Origin: Cavenderia fasciculata
Lineage: Eukaryota; Evosea; Eumycetozoa; Acytosteliales; Cavenderiaceae
Assembly: GCF_000203815.1 (NCBI RefSeq)
Contig: NW_004457734.1
Span: 565,233-629,232 of the forward strand
DNA length: 64,000 nucleotides
Direction of reading: 5' to 3'
The notes below the pieces were generated by a model. The model worked only from the letters and a program-made list of their open reading frames with translations, was not told the DNA's origin and did not search any database. Shown here piece after piece: positions 43,248 to 55,600 of this stretch (position 1 is its first letter; each line of letters opens with the position of its first letter). Position numbers and translations under genes: made by a program.

Positions 43248-46200
43248 GTTCCATTGTTAGAACACAGCCCGTTCGCCCTCTGTTGTTGTTACCGGGGCTC
43301 AACGAAGAGGAGGAATGATCAACCATCATCATCATTATTTTACAACGATTAAAGTTTTTAAAACTCTTCACACACACATACATACATAGACATAGACACA
43401 AATACACAACACAAGTTTAAACGCGCCTCTCTATACCTATATACCGAGATATATATATATATACTATATACTATTTATTTTATTTATTTATTTATTTATT
43501 TAAACTTTTGGTAAATTTAATTTCATCCTCAAATGAATTCATGTGTGCATGGTCTTGGCCAACATCATCATCATCACCACCACGGCCACACCTTACAAAT
43601 AATCAATCATCGTCGTTTACCGACACATCCACCAACACCATCATCATCATCATGTGCCCACAATCTTACACACAATTTTTTTTCCTTCCAAATCTTAACT
43701 TGTGTGAGAGGAGGATTGTGGGGGCTCAATTAATTAATCTAATTTTAATTAATCAATCCTCATTGTTTGTTGCCATCAGACTGTTTATTTTTACATATCT
43801 CCAAAGATCCCCTGCCATTACCATCGTCGCTACTGGAATCGGCTATTTTATTGTAACTGTTTGGTCAATCAATATTGATTGACAGAATGATGGTGGGGAG
43901 GGGGTCATGTGTCAATCAACAAACCTAACCCTTCACCTTTTGTGGTTGCTGACACCCATCACCTGACCTGATGTTCCACAAACCTCATCCAATCCAACCA
44001 ACCACCCAAAACGCACACGGTCAACATTTATGTTTAGTCTCTCTTTTATCTCTGTGACATCACTAAACACACAACAAATCAAATCTTTTGTATCGTCTCG
44101 AGACCTTCACCTTTTTTTTTATTTCCATACATATTTTTAATTAATATATGAACCAATTAACAATTATTAACATAACAAACAATCTTATTTTCCATCCATT
44201 ATAATATTATATTAGTATTATTATTATTATTATCCACATTAAAGAAGGAAAGAAAGAAAGAAAGAAAAAGTAAGTCAATACAATTATCATCACAAACTCC
44301 ATCACTCTAGTTGCTATTGTTGTCATTGGCGAAATATGATTGTTGTTGGTTTGTGTGGGTGTGAGTGAGTTTATTGGATCCAATATACTCACTCGAGTTA
44401 CCCAACAAATATTTTATTGTTATCCACTATTCCCTCAATCCTCTACCTCCACCTCTACCACCTCCACTACCTCCACTTCCTTTGCCATGTCATCCAACCC
44501 AACAATCTCCTTCAAAGAAGGGTTGAAAATACGACACATCTTGCCATTTCCATCATCCATGTTTATAAATATCATCATCATCATCATCATAACAGAAACG
44601 AGTATATCACAACACAACACACAGCTCAAACTCAACTGGATATTAATATTATTAATTAATAATACCCCAAGACATATATACCATGTCTATTTTTTGTTGG
44701 GCTTTTTTAATTAATATAAATCTTTTGTGGTGTTCTATTATTAATAATATTGTTATTGTTTGTTGTTATTGTTGTTGTTGTTGGCAAGCAAAAAAGGGTG
44801 GATGGAAAACATTATTTGAAATATGGTTACAATCTGATCAGATTGAAATCAATCATCGTTAATTCCAACAACACCAACATTAATAAAAAGTGGAAGAGGA
44901 AGTGGAAGTGGAAGAGGAGGAGAAGAAGCAGAAACAACACCAATACACGGTTGATATATTCGTTATTTACTATTCTCACAACGTTGTTGTTGATGAATGA
45001 ATACAATATATTAAAAATAACAAACCAAAAAAACAAGGGGCAAAGTAAAGGCGCTGGCAATAGAATGATTTCGTGCCCGTAATGCACTAGTTTAGAAATT
45101 AAATCAAACCTACCATTCCCAAAAACAACAACACTAACTAACTAACCCACCCACTGAGCCAATTTGGAACAGTGTGAGGGTGGGGTAAATGCATCATCAT
45201 CAGGAGGAGGAGGAAGAGGAGACACCACCTTTTGTATGATTAATTAATTAGATCCATCCTCTTCCTCCTCACACCCCCTACTTTTTCATTTCCACCACAA
45301 CCCAACACCAAAACCCAAACACCAACCAACCAACCACATATGTGAAACATATTGTGTGATGTGGTAGGTAGAGCAAGAGAGGAGGAAGAGTATAGATCCA
45401 ATGTACATTTATAGAAGTTAAAAATGGGTTTATTGAGAGGTTGTGGGAATCAAGATCTATTCGTGTATGAACCACTACATTCATATTGAGTAGATCACTC
45501 TCTCTGATGTTGTGGTGGGTGTGAGAACAAAACAAAAGTGGAAACTGTGGTGGGGGTGTACTGGAATTCCAACATCATCAATCAGCAGTCAGCAATAGTA
45601 TAGTAGTATAAGTTGTGTGTTGCTGGAGGACACACACAAGCATATATTATATGATTTTTTCATCATCACAACATCATTGGTCGATATTGACAATAAGCAC
45701 TGTTTTTGTTGTTTCTCTCTTTCTCTCTCTCTTTTCCCCACCCCCCTGGTCACACAACACAATGTGTCTTCAATTAATTTAAAATTGAATTCAAATCTAA
45801 CCATTCACTCTTTTTCTTTTGGAATCCAATAATTTTTAGAACTACTCCACTTACTTTTTTCAGTCATCCACACGCCAGTCAAACCCCCATACGCTCATAT
45901 TTCGGGATTCCATAACGATCACGTTTGTGCAATAACAAGTAAGTATAGTACACAGCTCGGGTCGAATACTCTCCATCCACACTCACCTCCATCCATCTTG
46001 ACACTGATTTAAATTTGTTGTTGTTGTTGACCAGCCAACACATTAGGTATCAGGTTGGTTTGGTTATGATCATCGTCATCACAACAACAACATAAACAGT
46101 AGCAGCAGTAGTAGTAGTAGTAGTAGTAGTATCAAATCCAAATCTCTTGCTCTCTCTCTTATTCTCGTCATTTTTATTATATATATATATCTGTTACTTG

Positions 46201-48117
46201 CTCGTGGATTTTGTTCTAGTCCAATCTAATCATCATCATCATCATCCTCCTTTTTCCCTACTAGAAATTCCATTTCCACTTAATAATAATCATCCACAAA
46301 AATAATAATAATAATAGTTTTAATAATAACGATACAATAACAATAACAGAGGACAGATTTTAGGAGAGATTTAAAAAAAAAAGAGTTGATCAAAAATATC
46401 GCTAATCCAAAACCACAATCATCAGATAGATAGATTGATTCATCAATCAATCCATCAATCAATCAATCAATCCATCCGTCCGTCCATCCGTTCCCATTTT
46501 ATTTTTATCATCACCATTATCATCATCACCAACAACAACAGCAACATCAAACCAAAACTTTTTGGTTCAAGAATCATTTATTTTATTTTTTAAAAAAATA
46601 TCTCAAGAACAAGCAAATTTCCCTCCTTTCTCTTCTTTTAATTTTAAATATTATTTATTCTGTAACAACAAACAACCAAACCAAAACCCTATTTATTTAT
46701 TTATTTAATTTATTTATTTATTTAATTTATTTATTCCAAGCTTTTAAAATTCCATATTTATTATTTATTCATTCATTAATTTAATTATATTAATTCCAAT
46801 CCAATCCAATTTCCTCCCCAAGTTACACTTTTAAAATTAAAAAAGGAATTAATAATTTTGATTGAAACTCTATCATCAGTAAGTCTAGTCTCTCTCACTG
46901 CCACAGCCAGCTAAAGCAAAGCAAAATTGACCCATTAGTTTTCTAAAAGGTAAGAATCATCTATTTATATCTCTTTTTTGTTTCACTCTTCTCTTTCTCT
47001 TCCGACATCACATCATCAACGATGACACACAATTAATTTAAAAAAAAGACCGCCCGCACCACCACATGTGTTGTGTACCAACAACTTGAAAATACTAGGG
47101 GTGGGAAAAACCAAACCATTTCATCAAGTTTGATCATCACTCACCCTTGTCATTCACTCACTCATTCATTCATTCATCATCAATTATTATCATAAATTTA
47201 TGGTGGATGCATCATATGGCAAATTGGGTCACAAATATCTATAGATCACAACCAGCGAGGATGGATAGGAGAGTGAAGAAAAGTGTCGTGTCAATATCGA
47301 TAAAACATATGTTACATCTTTCGTCGTGATGCCCCCCTTTTTTTTTTTTAAAACAAACCCTTTAACTATTCATCCAACCCCTAAACCACAAAACAAAACA
47401 AAAACCACCCACACATGCCTTGCCACACTTTAGTTTCATTGATCACTGTTTCACACCATCATCATCATCATCATCATCGATGCCACCTTCACTCTCTGAC
47501 ATGTGTGTGTGTGTGTGGGTAACTACACAGCGCTATATATGTACTCGCATTTCCCACATGATCCTTGATTAGGCAAACAGATGTTATGTTCTCAGAGAGG
47601 GGCAGGCAAGGTAGGATGGTTGTTGTGTTGTGTTGATGATGATGATGATGATGTTACATATGTGTTTTCTTTCTTTTTTTGCCAACCCATGGATTTTGAG
47701 GTTAATTTTAAAAAAGGAAGGTAGGAAGGAAGGAAACCTACCTACCTCCAACAACTCCAACAACACTTGGTAAATTAAAGTTAATTTTAATTTCATCATC
47801 CTATCCTCCTCCTCCTCACTTTTAATAATTAATTAATTAATCAATCATCAATCGATCAATCTTTTTTGTTTATCTCTATCTTATCATCATCATAAACAAC
47901 AACCAACAAAAGAGTAGTTTTAAAAATTTTAAAAGAAGAAGAAAAAAAGAATACCTTTGGAAAAAAAAAAAAAAAAGAACTATTCATTTAAAACAAAAAG
48001 GGTAATATTATATTATATTATATTATAATATTTAATTAATTGTGTTTCGTCGTCGACGTCGTTAATATTGGTATCTGATCGGATCCAGATTTTTCCACAT
48101 CCATCAATCAATCAAAT

Positions 48118-48124
48118 CACCCAC
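48118..48124 (+). promoter_or_regulatory. CACCCAC motif, one of four in the region
   Basis: CACCCAC, here followed by ACA, resembles the CA/GT-rich elements bound by the dictyostelid G-box factor in developmental promoters. The same heptamer occurs at 40723, 45148 and 47406. It lies 630 bp upstream of the putative DNA-binding protein gene. The assignment is by motif only, and short motifs occur by chance. Confidence 0.25.
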
Positions 48125-48140
48125 ACATTTCCATGTGCAA

Positions 48141-48163
48141 CCCCCCCCCCCCCCCCCCCCCCC
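48141..48163 (+). repeat. 23-base C homopolymer
   Basis: An uninterrupted run of 23 C, followed by ACCCCAC. It is exceptional in an AT-rich genome, where A and T runs dominate. It could adopt G-quadruplex structure on the other strand. Its exact length is likely to vary or be hard to sequence. Confidence 0.85.
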
Positions 48164-48319
48164 ACCCCACACACACACTACTGTTTGTTTTCAAATGTTG
48201 GTTGATGGTTGCAACCACAAAATCATCGACAATCTTAAACGTGCACATTCTTGGTTTAACCTCGGTGCTATCTTCTTGCTCTTTTTAAAAAGAGGTGGAC
48301 ACTCGTTAACGTCGCCGAG

Positions 48320-48332
48320 AGCGGTGACCGCT
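48320..48332. repeat. 13-base palindrome AGCGGTGACCGCT
   Basis: AGCGGT, central G, ACCGCT: perfect symmetry with high GC, in an island 420 bp before the ATG of the putative DNA-binding protein gene. It may be a binding site of a dimeric regulator. No factor is identified. Confidence 0.35.
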
Positions 48333-48751
48333 TTTCTTTTTAACGACGATCGTCTATTTGTCTTTTATCTGTCTTGGGCAGGCGACCATCATATATGGAC
48401 AATACCCTTGGCATTTGGAATTCAAATGCGTGTTGTTGTTGGTATGTGGTGGCGGTCGAAGGAAAGGGAAGGGTGTGTGAGTGTGTTGACGAATACCCTT
48501 TACAATATATCCCAAACTATAAAAGGATCAACTGTCAAATTAACCAACCAACCAACTAATCAATCAATCAATCACATAATCTAATTAATTAATTAACTAT
48601 TCTTATTCCAATCTAATATATTAATATTAATATTTCTATCCTTTATATCTTTTAGACAACTACTTAATATTTATTTATTTATTTATTCTATTTATTCTAT
48701 TTATTCTATTTATTTATTTCTCAAAACTCTTAACAAATAATTATTTGTAGT

Positions 48752-50155
48752 ATGGAAGTATTATCACACTCAAATTATATTTATTTATCACAAGGATCGA
48801 ATTCACAATATCCAAACACCCCATCCTATATGTTTGGTACAAACAATAACAACGAAACCAACAACAACAACAACAACAAATCATCACCATCCTCCTCTTC
48901 GTCATCGTCGACTCCCGTCTCTGGCTATTCATTGCCATCTTCCCCAAACTCTATGGTTCCCTCTCAATCATCCTACCATAACCATGGTGGTGGTCAACAA
49001 CACCATCAACACCAACAACAACAACAACAACCCAACAACTATAATAATAATATAAATTACAATAACTATAATAATAATAATGTTCCAAATTCACCAACAT
49101 CAATAGGACGTCAGCAACAATCTGGATCAGTGTCACCTGTTCCATCGTCGTCGACGACGACAAGTCCAACATGGCGCAAATGTTGTGTCAATGCAAACTG
49201 CCTATTGTGTAATTTGGGAACACCCAGATGTCTTTGCATGAACCATCCATCGTGGACACTTATTTTGCGTGTTGTATTTTTCTCACTCGCCAATATCTAC
49301 CCCGACAAGGAATTCTTTAACCTTAAAAAAGAGGTCTATCTCTACCTCAACGACCACTGGACCATCCTCTCACCCACCCAAAAGCAGTCCAACAATTGGA
49401 AGCGTCAGGTGCAAGACGCTCTTTCGCACTCGCGTTTCTTCAAGTCTGGACGTCACACCCTCCGTTGCAACGGGTACTGGCAACTCAAGCTCCCATGCAA
49501 CCCATGGAACTATGCCAACTCTAAGCAATTTGAAGCACTTCGTTTTGAAGAGTTGTCAAGTCAACAAGGTGGCAACGGCGACAATGTCCCCCTCTCCCCA
49601 CACCACTCCATGTCTTCACCAAGTCACCATGGTAGCAGCAGCAGTAGTAACGGGTCATCCACCCCATCATCTGAAATATCATGGCGTATTGAATCCAAGT
49701 CTAGTAACAATGGAATCAACTCTTCATCATCGTCATCTGCATTCCTCAAATTCAATAATAATATTGTTGAATCTAAATTAATGGATATTAAACAATTATT
49801 ATCTGAATCTTCTAGTCATCACAACCATCATAATCATAGTCATAGTCACAACGACCATCATCACCAGAGTGATTCATTATATGATCATCCATCATCACCC
49901 CTTTCCGATCCAGGACAATACCAACATCACAAACAATCCTATTCATCGACCCTATCCACTCCATCCTCTTTTAGTAGTCGTCTCAAACTTTCCAACTCTA
50001 TTTCATCACTTTCATTATTATCAGAAACTGCTTCATCTGTCATTTCTTCGTCAAAACCAAAATATAATAATAATAATAATAATAACAATAATACTTTATC
50101 ATTTGAATCATCACCATCTTTTCATAGTTATCATTCCCCTCCATCTCCACAACTT

Positions 50156-50186
<31 letters not shown>

Positions 50187-50362
50187 TACCATCTTTACAA
50201 TATCCAATTGAAATGAACAATAATAATAATAATAATAATAGAAATAATAATAGTAATAATAGTATAATTGGAGGATTTAATAGTTTAAATTATCATTTGG
50301 ATGAAGAATTGGTTAGTTCAAAAATTCATCAAATGAAATCAATTTTAAATTGTACTGTTTGA
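48752..50362 (+). CDS. putative Cys-rich, winged-helix-like DNA-binding protein
   Basis: 536 residues in one open exon. Residues 1-138 and 275-500 are Ser/Asn/Gln/His low complexity. The conserved core is residues about 141-270. It opens with a Cys cluster (WRKCCVNANCLLCNLGTPRC, LCMNHPSW) and continues with a helical and beta pattern like a winged helix (TLILRVVFFSLANIYPDKEF, LKKEVYLYLNDHWTILSPTQ, NNWKRQVQDALSHSRFFKSG, NGYWQLKLP). The NNWKRQVQDALS-xx-FFKSG part resembles recognition helix plus wing of forkhead or Storkhead-type proteins. I cannot name the family. A role in developmental transcription is inferred from this core and the 10-kb upstream region. The TTTGTAG just before the ATG may be a splice acceptor, so an upstream exon is possible. 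Confidence 0.72.
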
Positions 50363-52685
50363 AAATAATAATAACAATACAAATCAAAACAAAACAAAAA
50401 AAGAAAAGAAAAAAAAAAATTATATAGAATTTTTTTCCAAATCAATCAAAATAATAATAATAATACGTACGCGAATCATAATATTAATAATGTAGAAACA
50501 CTCCACACTGTCAACCATACCCCTCATATACATACATACATACATACATATAACAAAAGTAAACAACTTCATTCATAATGCGGATCATATTTAATAATAA
50601 TAATAACCACATATCCTTCATCCAATCCATCCATCCATCCATCCATCAAATAATAATAATAATTTAATTTAATTTATATTTCCAAAAGTAATAATAATAT
50701 TTGTACAGTTTAATTTTAACAAAACCTACCCTCCCCAATAAAATCTTATTTATTTTCTCTAAAAGAAAGAAAGAAACCTATCTCTTCTCAATTCAACGAC
50801 TTTTTTTTGTCCATCGAACACGGACCCATAGCTTTGTCCTTTTTCAAAAAAATCGATTCAAGATCGATGTCAAGTTTTCCCAGTTTTTTTTTTTGGATTT
50901 TTTTTAGTTTTGAAAACCACTCTGTCTTTCTCCCTCTCTCTGCCGAGTGTTTGCTTGCTGTTGTGGCAGTTATATAGTCCTGTCCTAAAGCAAAAAGGAT
51001 ACTATAGTACTAAATCTTTTTATATATATTTAGATATAAAGAATTCAACAAAACAAAACAAAGATATTCAGGGATTATGAATTATTATTAATAATTGGTG
51101 GTTGTGTGTGTTATCATATTATATAAATAGATATCGACCAACCAACCAACCTGCATAGCAATAGTATCCAACATTCAACCAATAGTCAACAGTCAATAGT
51201 CAAAAGTCTATTTGTAATTTTATCAACAACAACAACAGCCAAAAGGAACAATATATATATATATACCCTCCTCTCCCTTTATCGACAAACAAAACAAAGT
51301 GTAGGTCCCATAGCAATCTCTAAACATATCAAAAGATTAAAAGTAAAAAGAAGAAGAAGCAAAGCAGCAGATAGTTCAATCGTGCTGCATGCAATCAATC
51401 AGTTATCTTTTACCTTAATATATTATCGATTTTAACTTCTCCTGAAGAAGAGGAGGAGAAAGAAAGAAAGTCCTAAGGAAAGAGACATTCGAAAGTTTTT
51501 TTTATTCCTATCATATGACTGTTAGAGATAGATGAGCAAACAAACAAACAAACAAGCAAACACATATGCACTAATGGATGGGTGTGGTGGAGGTGAGAGA
51601 TACTATCGTTCCCCAAATAGTTTCATTTCATCATCTGCTGTATCACCACACTCTCTCTAACCCACCACACCAAAAAGTAAAACCCATCCCCTCATATCAT
51701 CAATCCAAATCACGATTTGCATTGTTGTTGGTGTGTGTGTGTGGGGGTAGAGGTTGTTTTTTTTTGGATGGTAATCAATATGGATTGATGGGATTGATGC
51801 GCGGTGGCAGGGGGGTGTGTAACAACCAATACAAGGTGGAGTAGTAGGTAGTGATTGGATCGATCGGAATATCACATGTTACACATCAATATATAACCAT
51901 ATGTGTTTAAAAAAAAAAACAACATCCTCGCATCAATCAATCAATCAATCAATCAATACGATCAATCCACCCAACCAAACATTAATACTTGTCCATCCAA
52001 TCCATCCATTGTTTTTTCACATTTCTCTTACCAATCCCAATAATACCAGTAATATAAAATATTATAATTATAATATTTGTTTTTTTTGAATTATCATTAT
52101 CAACAATAACAATAACAACACACCATCTCATCTGGTTTTAACCAAATCCAAACAAATAATAATAATCATATTTCATCATCAATCGTTATTTTAATTTTTC
52201 TGTGGGTGGAGAGAGAAGAGAGTGTGACAATAGCAGTCGACAGGATTGTCTCTTTGGAGAATATCAATTAAAAAATTAAATTTATCATCATCCATATTAT
52301 TGAATAGTTTTTTTTTTTCCATCCATCCCATTCATTCATTCATTCATCAATCAAATTAATCAATCAATCAATCAATCAATACAAAATACTATCCTATTAG
52401 CTAATCATCCCATCTATTGCAATGGAATATTGATTGAAAAATCAAAATTATCGAGTCGTCCGTCATTGTCATCATCAAAAAAAAACACTTATTCCACCAG
52501 TAACTCATCATCCATCATCATCATCCCAATTATGATTAGATAATAATAATAATATTATTATTATTTTTTTAACCATTTCGAAAATGTACTGACAGATTTT
52601 TTGTTTTTCTTTTTTCTTTTTTTTTTAGGTATTTTTATTATTATTATTATTTATTTATTTATAATTTATTTATTTTCCAAAAGAA
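50363..52685. other. 2.3-kb spacer, no gene seen
   Basis: AT-rich, with simple repeats such as ACAT tandem near 50530-50552, TCCA tandem near 50622-50646 and AATC runs near 51935-51957. It holds the 3' flank of the putative DNA-binding protein gene and the upstream region of the RapGAP gene. Short frames here (50701-50907, 51578-51875) have no protein character. Confidence 0.5.
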
Positions 52686-55600
52686 ATGGAACCAACAATA
52701 TTATTACCAAACGAAGAAAGATCTAATCAATTAGTAAATATAATTGTAGTTGGTCCAACATGGTCTGACAAGGTCAAGAGTACATTGGCAGCATTCATAC
52801 GAGATTTATTAAATGTTGAACAAAGACAAAAATTGGAACAACAAATTAGATTGGAAAACGAAAAATACAACCAAAACAATACTCAAGAAACGAGTAGAGG
52901 AGAATCGAGTGCAGAATGTTACAACAAATCGACACTATTGGATTTAAATTTGAATCAACCCAAAGTACAAGCACTGGTTCATTGGAAACTTTTAGAATAT
53001 GCAATCTCTGAATTGGACTATTTGGACATTATCTTGGATGAATGTAAAGATAGTATGAATCAAATCGAAGGTGGCGATAAAGAACATAATACAAAAGTCC
53101 TCAATAATATAAATAATAGACTTGAAGATATTTCAATTGTAATTAAATTCTTATCAAAATCTAATAATATTAAATCTTCAATTGAATATGTAAGAAAAAA
53201 AAATAGAAAAAAAAAGAAGAATAAGATAATCTTATTTATTTATTATTTTTTTTTTTGTAGAATGAATTATTAGCAAGTGTTGAATCACATATTAAAAGAA
53301 CAAAAATTAGAGTTAAAAGTCAATTAAATCAAGTTAGAAATAATGATGAATATTCAAATGTTTTAAAATATGGTTGGATTGAAAAAAGATGTGGTACTAA
53401 ACAAACTTTTAGAACTTGGAAAAAGTAAAAAAAAAAAAAGAAAAGAAGAATCAAAATCAAAAAATATATATTAATTTACTTTTTTTTAATTTTTTTTAAT
53501 TTTTTTTTATAGGATGTATTTTTTATTAAAACAAGGAGGAGAATTACAATATTATATAAAAGATAAAAATCATAGAAAGAGTGTCATTCAATTAAATGGA
53601 GCAGCATCACCATCGATGCAAAAACAAAAATATCAAAATTTGGAAGGAGAATTGGGTAAAAAGAAACAAGGCAAGGGATGGAAAGTGAGATGGATGCGTC
53701 TTACCGATCATTCATTGATGTATTTCCAGTCGCACAAGGAACGTAATCCATTGGGTATCATTAATTTGGCCGAATGTAAAGAATGTTCCATCTACAAGGA
53801 AGACAGTAACAAGTTTGTGGTGGTACTAAACACTGAGAGTTTCTATTTCAAGACAAACTCACCCGAAGAGTTACAACGTTGGGTAGAGGCTGTACGAACA
53901 CGTCTATCTTGTAATGCTGAACAACAAAACAACAAGATGGACCTATCACTCTTTTGTCTCAAAGGTATTATCGATTTGACAAGTGTCTCTCAAATTGTTG
54001 ATTGTCAAAAATTTGGAAACACTCAACCTCACTCGGTCACCATTCAAAATGAGAAAAAGAATTATTATCTATCGTTTGATCAAGAACAAACTAAATTGGA
54101 TTGGTATAATCTATTGATGGAACAATTTAAATTGAGTGGTGGTGAAAGTCGTCGTGCATCATTTATTGGTAATCATCAACATCATCACCATTCTCCATTG
54201 ACCAAGGTTTCAAGTGCTGGATCAGTTATTTCAGCCATTACAGGAGGTCGTGTAACACTATCACCATTGTCTGATCGGTCTGGAACCACTCAACATTTAT
54301 CAGCACCCTCTACCCCTCTATCTACCCCTGCATCCCCTTCATCATCTGCTACCAATATTCAACGTAAATGGGAATTTGGTTCAATTAAACCAACTGGCAA
54401 TAGTGGTGGTGGTGGTGGTAGTTCATCTCCATCAAATAGTAGTCAAAATATTTCCTATTATAATAATAATAATAATGATGAGGGAAATGAATTTGCATCA
54501 CAAATATTTAAAAAGAATCCAAATAGTTTCTTATCAAGATCATCTTTAAAACAAAGAATTCAACAACAAAAAGAACAAGAAAAGGAAATGGAAAAGGAAA
54601 TGGAAAAGGAAATGGAAAAGGAAATGGAAAAGGAAAAGGAAGAAGAAGAAGAAGAGTCGGAAACTACTACTACTGCAAAGACCTCTACTACCATTTCTAC
54701 CACATCTACTACATTACCACCAAAATTAAATTTATTAATTTCAACAACACTTAGTGATTCAACAAGTGGAAAAGGATCAGATGATAGTGGTAGTAGTGGT
54801 GGAGAAGAAGATAGTAATAGTAGTGGTGGAGAAGATGGTGAAGGATTAAATGCAATGCCAATGTCATTGAGAAGCGAGATTATGCGTAGATCAGCCATCA
54901 ATATGACCAAGACCTTCAAGTTGGAGGTTTCCTTGCCAATTGACGCACAAGACAATGAAACGTACACCTTTTTATTCTCAGACAGTGTGTTGGTCGACCA
55001 AGTCAAATCATTTATCTTTAGACGTGTCGCCTCACTCCATTCTTTACCCATCCTCGATTATCGATTAGGTCTTGACGAAGACAACATTTTAGAGATTGAA
55101 TTCTTGAAATTTATCTACTCTAATACTCTTATCGAATTGGCATTAAAGACTTGTGGTATTGTTCGTTGTGGTATCTATCATTGTCGTAAAGATCGTCGTA
55201 CAAAAGAAAAATTATATCCTGAAAAGTTTGGAACTAAATCACAACCAACAAATAATATTATTAATATCAGCAGTAGCAGTCCTCAACCAACAACAAATAC
55301 AACCATTACAAGAACTACTTTACCATCTTTATTACCTTCATCTTTGGTTATTAATAATGATGAATCGATCACCTCAACCAATTCACCAACACCTATTAAT
55401 ACTACTACTGGATTTATAACAAAATCAACAAGTTTTGATGGTGCTGATCAAGTAGAAAAAGAAGAAAAAGAAGAAAAAGTACAAAGAAGAAGGATCAATT
55501 ATACAGGTAGTTTCAAAGATTGATTCATATTATAAATTAATTGAAAATGTAGTGGGATGGAATTTGGAAAAGGAAAATGAAACATTTACAACTATCAAGA

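Larger units (their letters stand above)
38802..48751. other. 10-kb gene-poor region, probable regulatory spacer
   Basis: I find no convincing gene over almost 10 kb, in contrast to one gene per 2 kb elsewhere. The sequence is not uniform AT filler. It alternates AT-rich blocks with GC-richer islands (about 40120-40760, 43020-43330, 48180-48480). It carries at least ten clusters of TTAATTAA-like motifs (for example near 40468, 40931, 41631, 42412, 43222, 43725, 44650, 45241, 47828, 48585). CACCCAC occurs at 40723, 45148, 47406 and 48118. Long upstream regions with repeated homeodomain-like and CA-rich elements are typical of developmental regulators, and the next gene (48752) looks like one. 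The 3' half may also be transcribed as leader or as upstream exons, since TTTGTAG directly precedes the ATG region at 48752. Confidence 0.45.

Noticed and set aside
43508-43882. 124-codon frame in the gene-poor region
   Set aside because: The composition is that of CAT/ATC repeats and T-rich spacer, and there are no splice-linked exons or conserved motifs.
48135-48584. 149-codon frame starting with a Pro run
   Set aside because: The Pro run is the C homopolymer and the rest lacks protein-like pattern. Part of the area may be promoter or leader.
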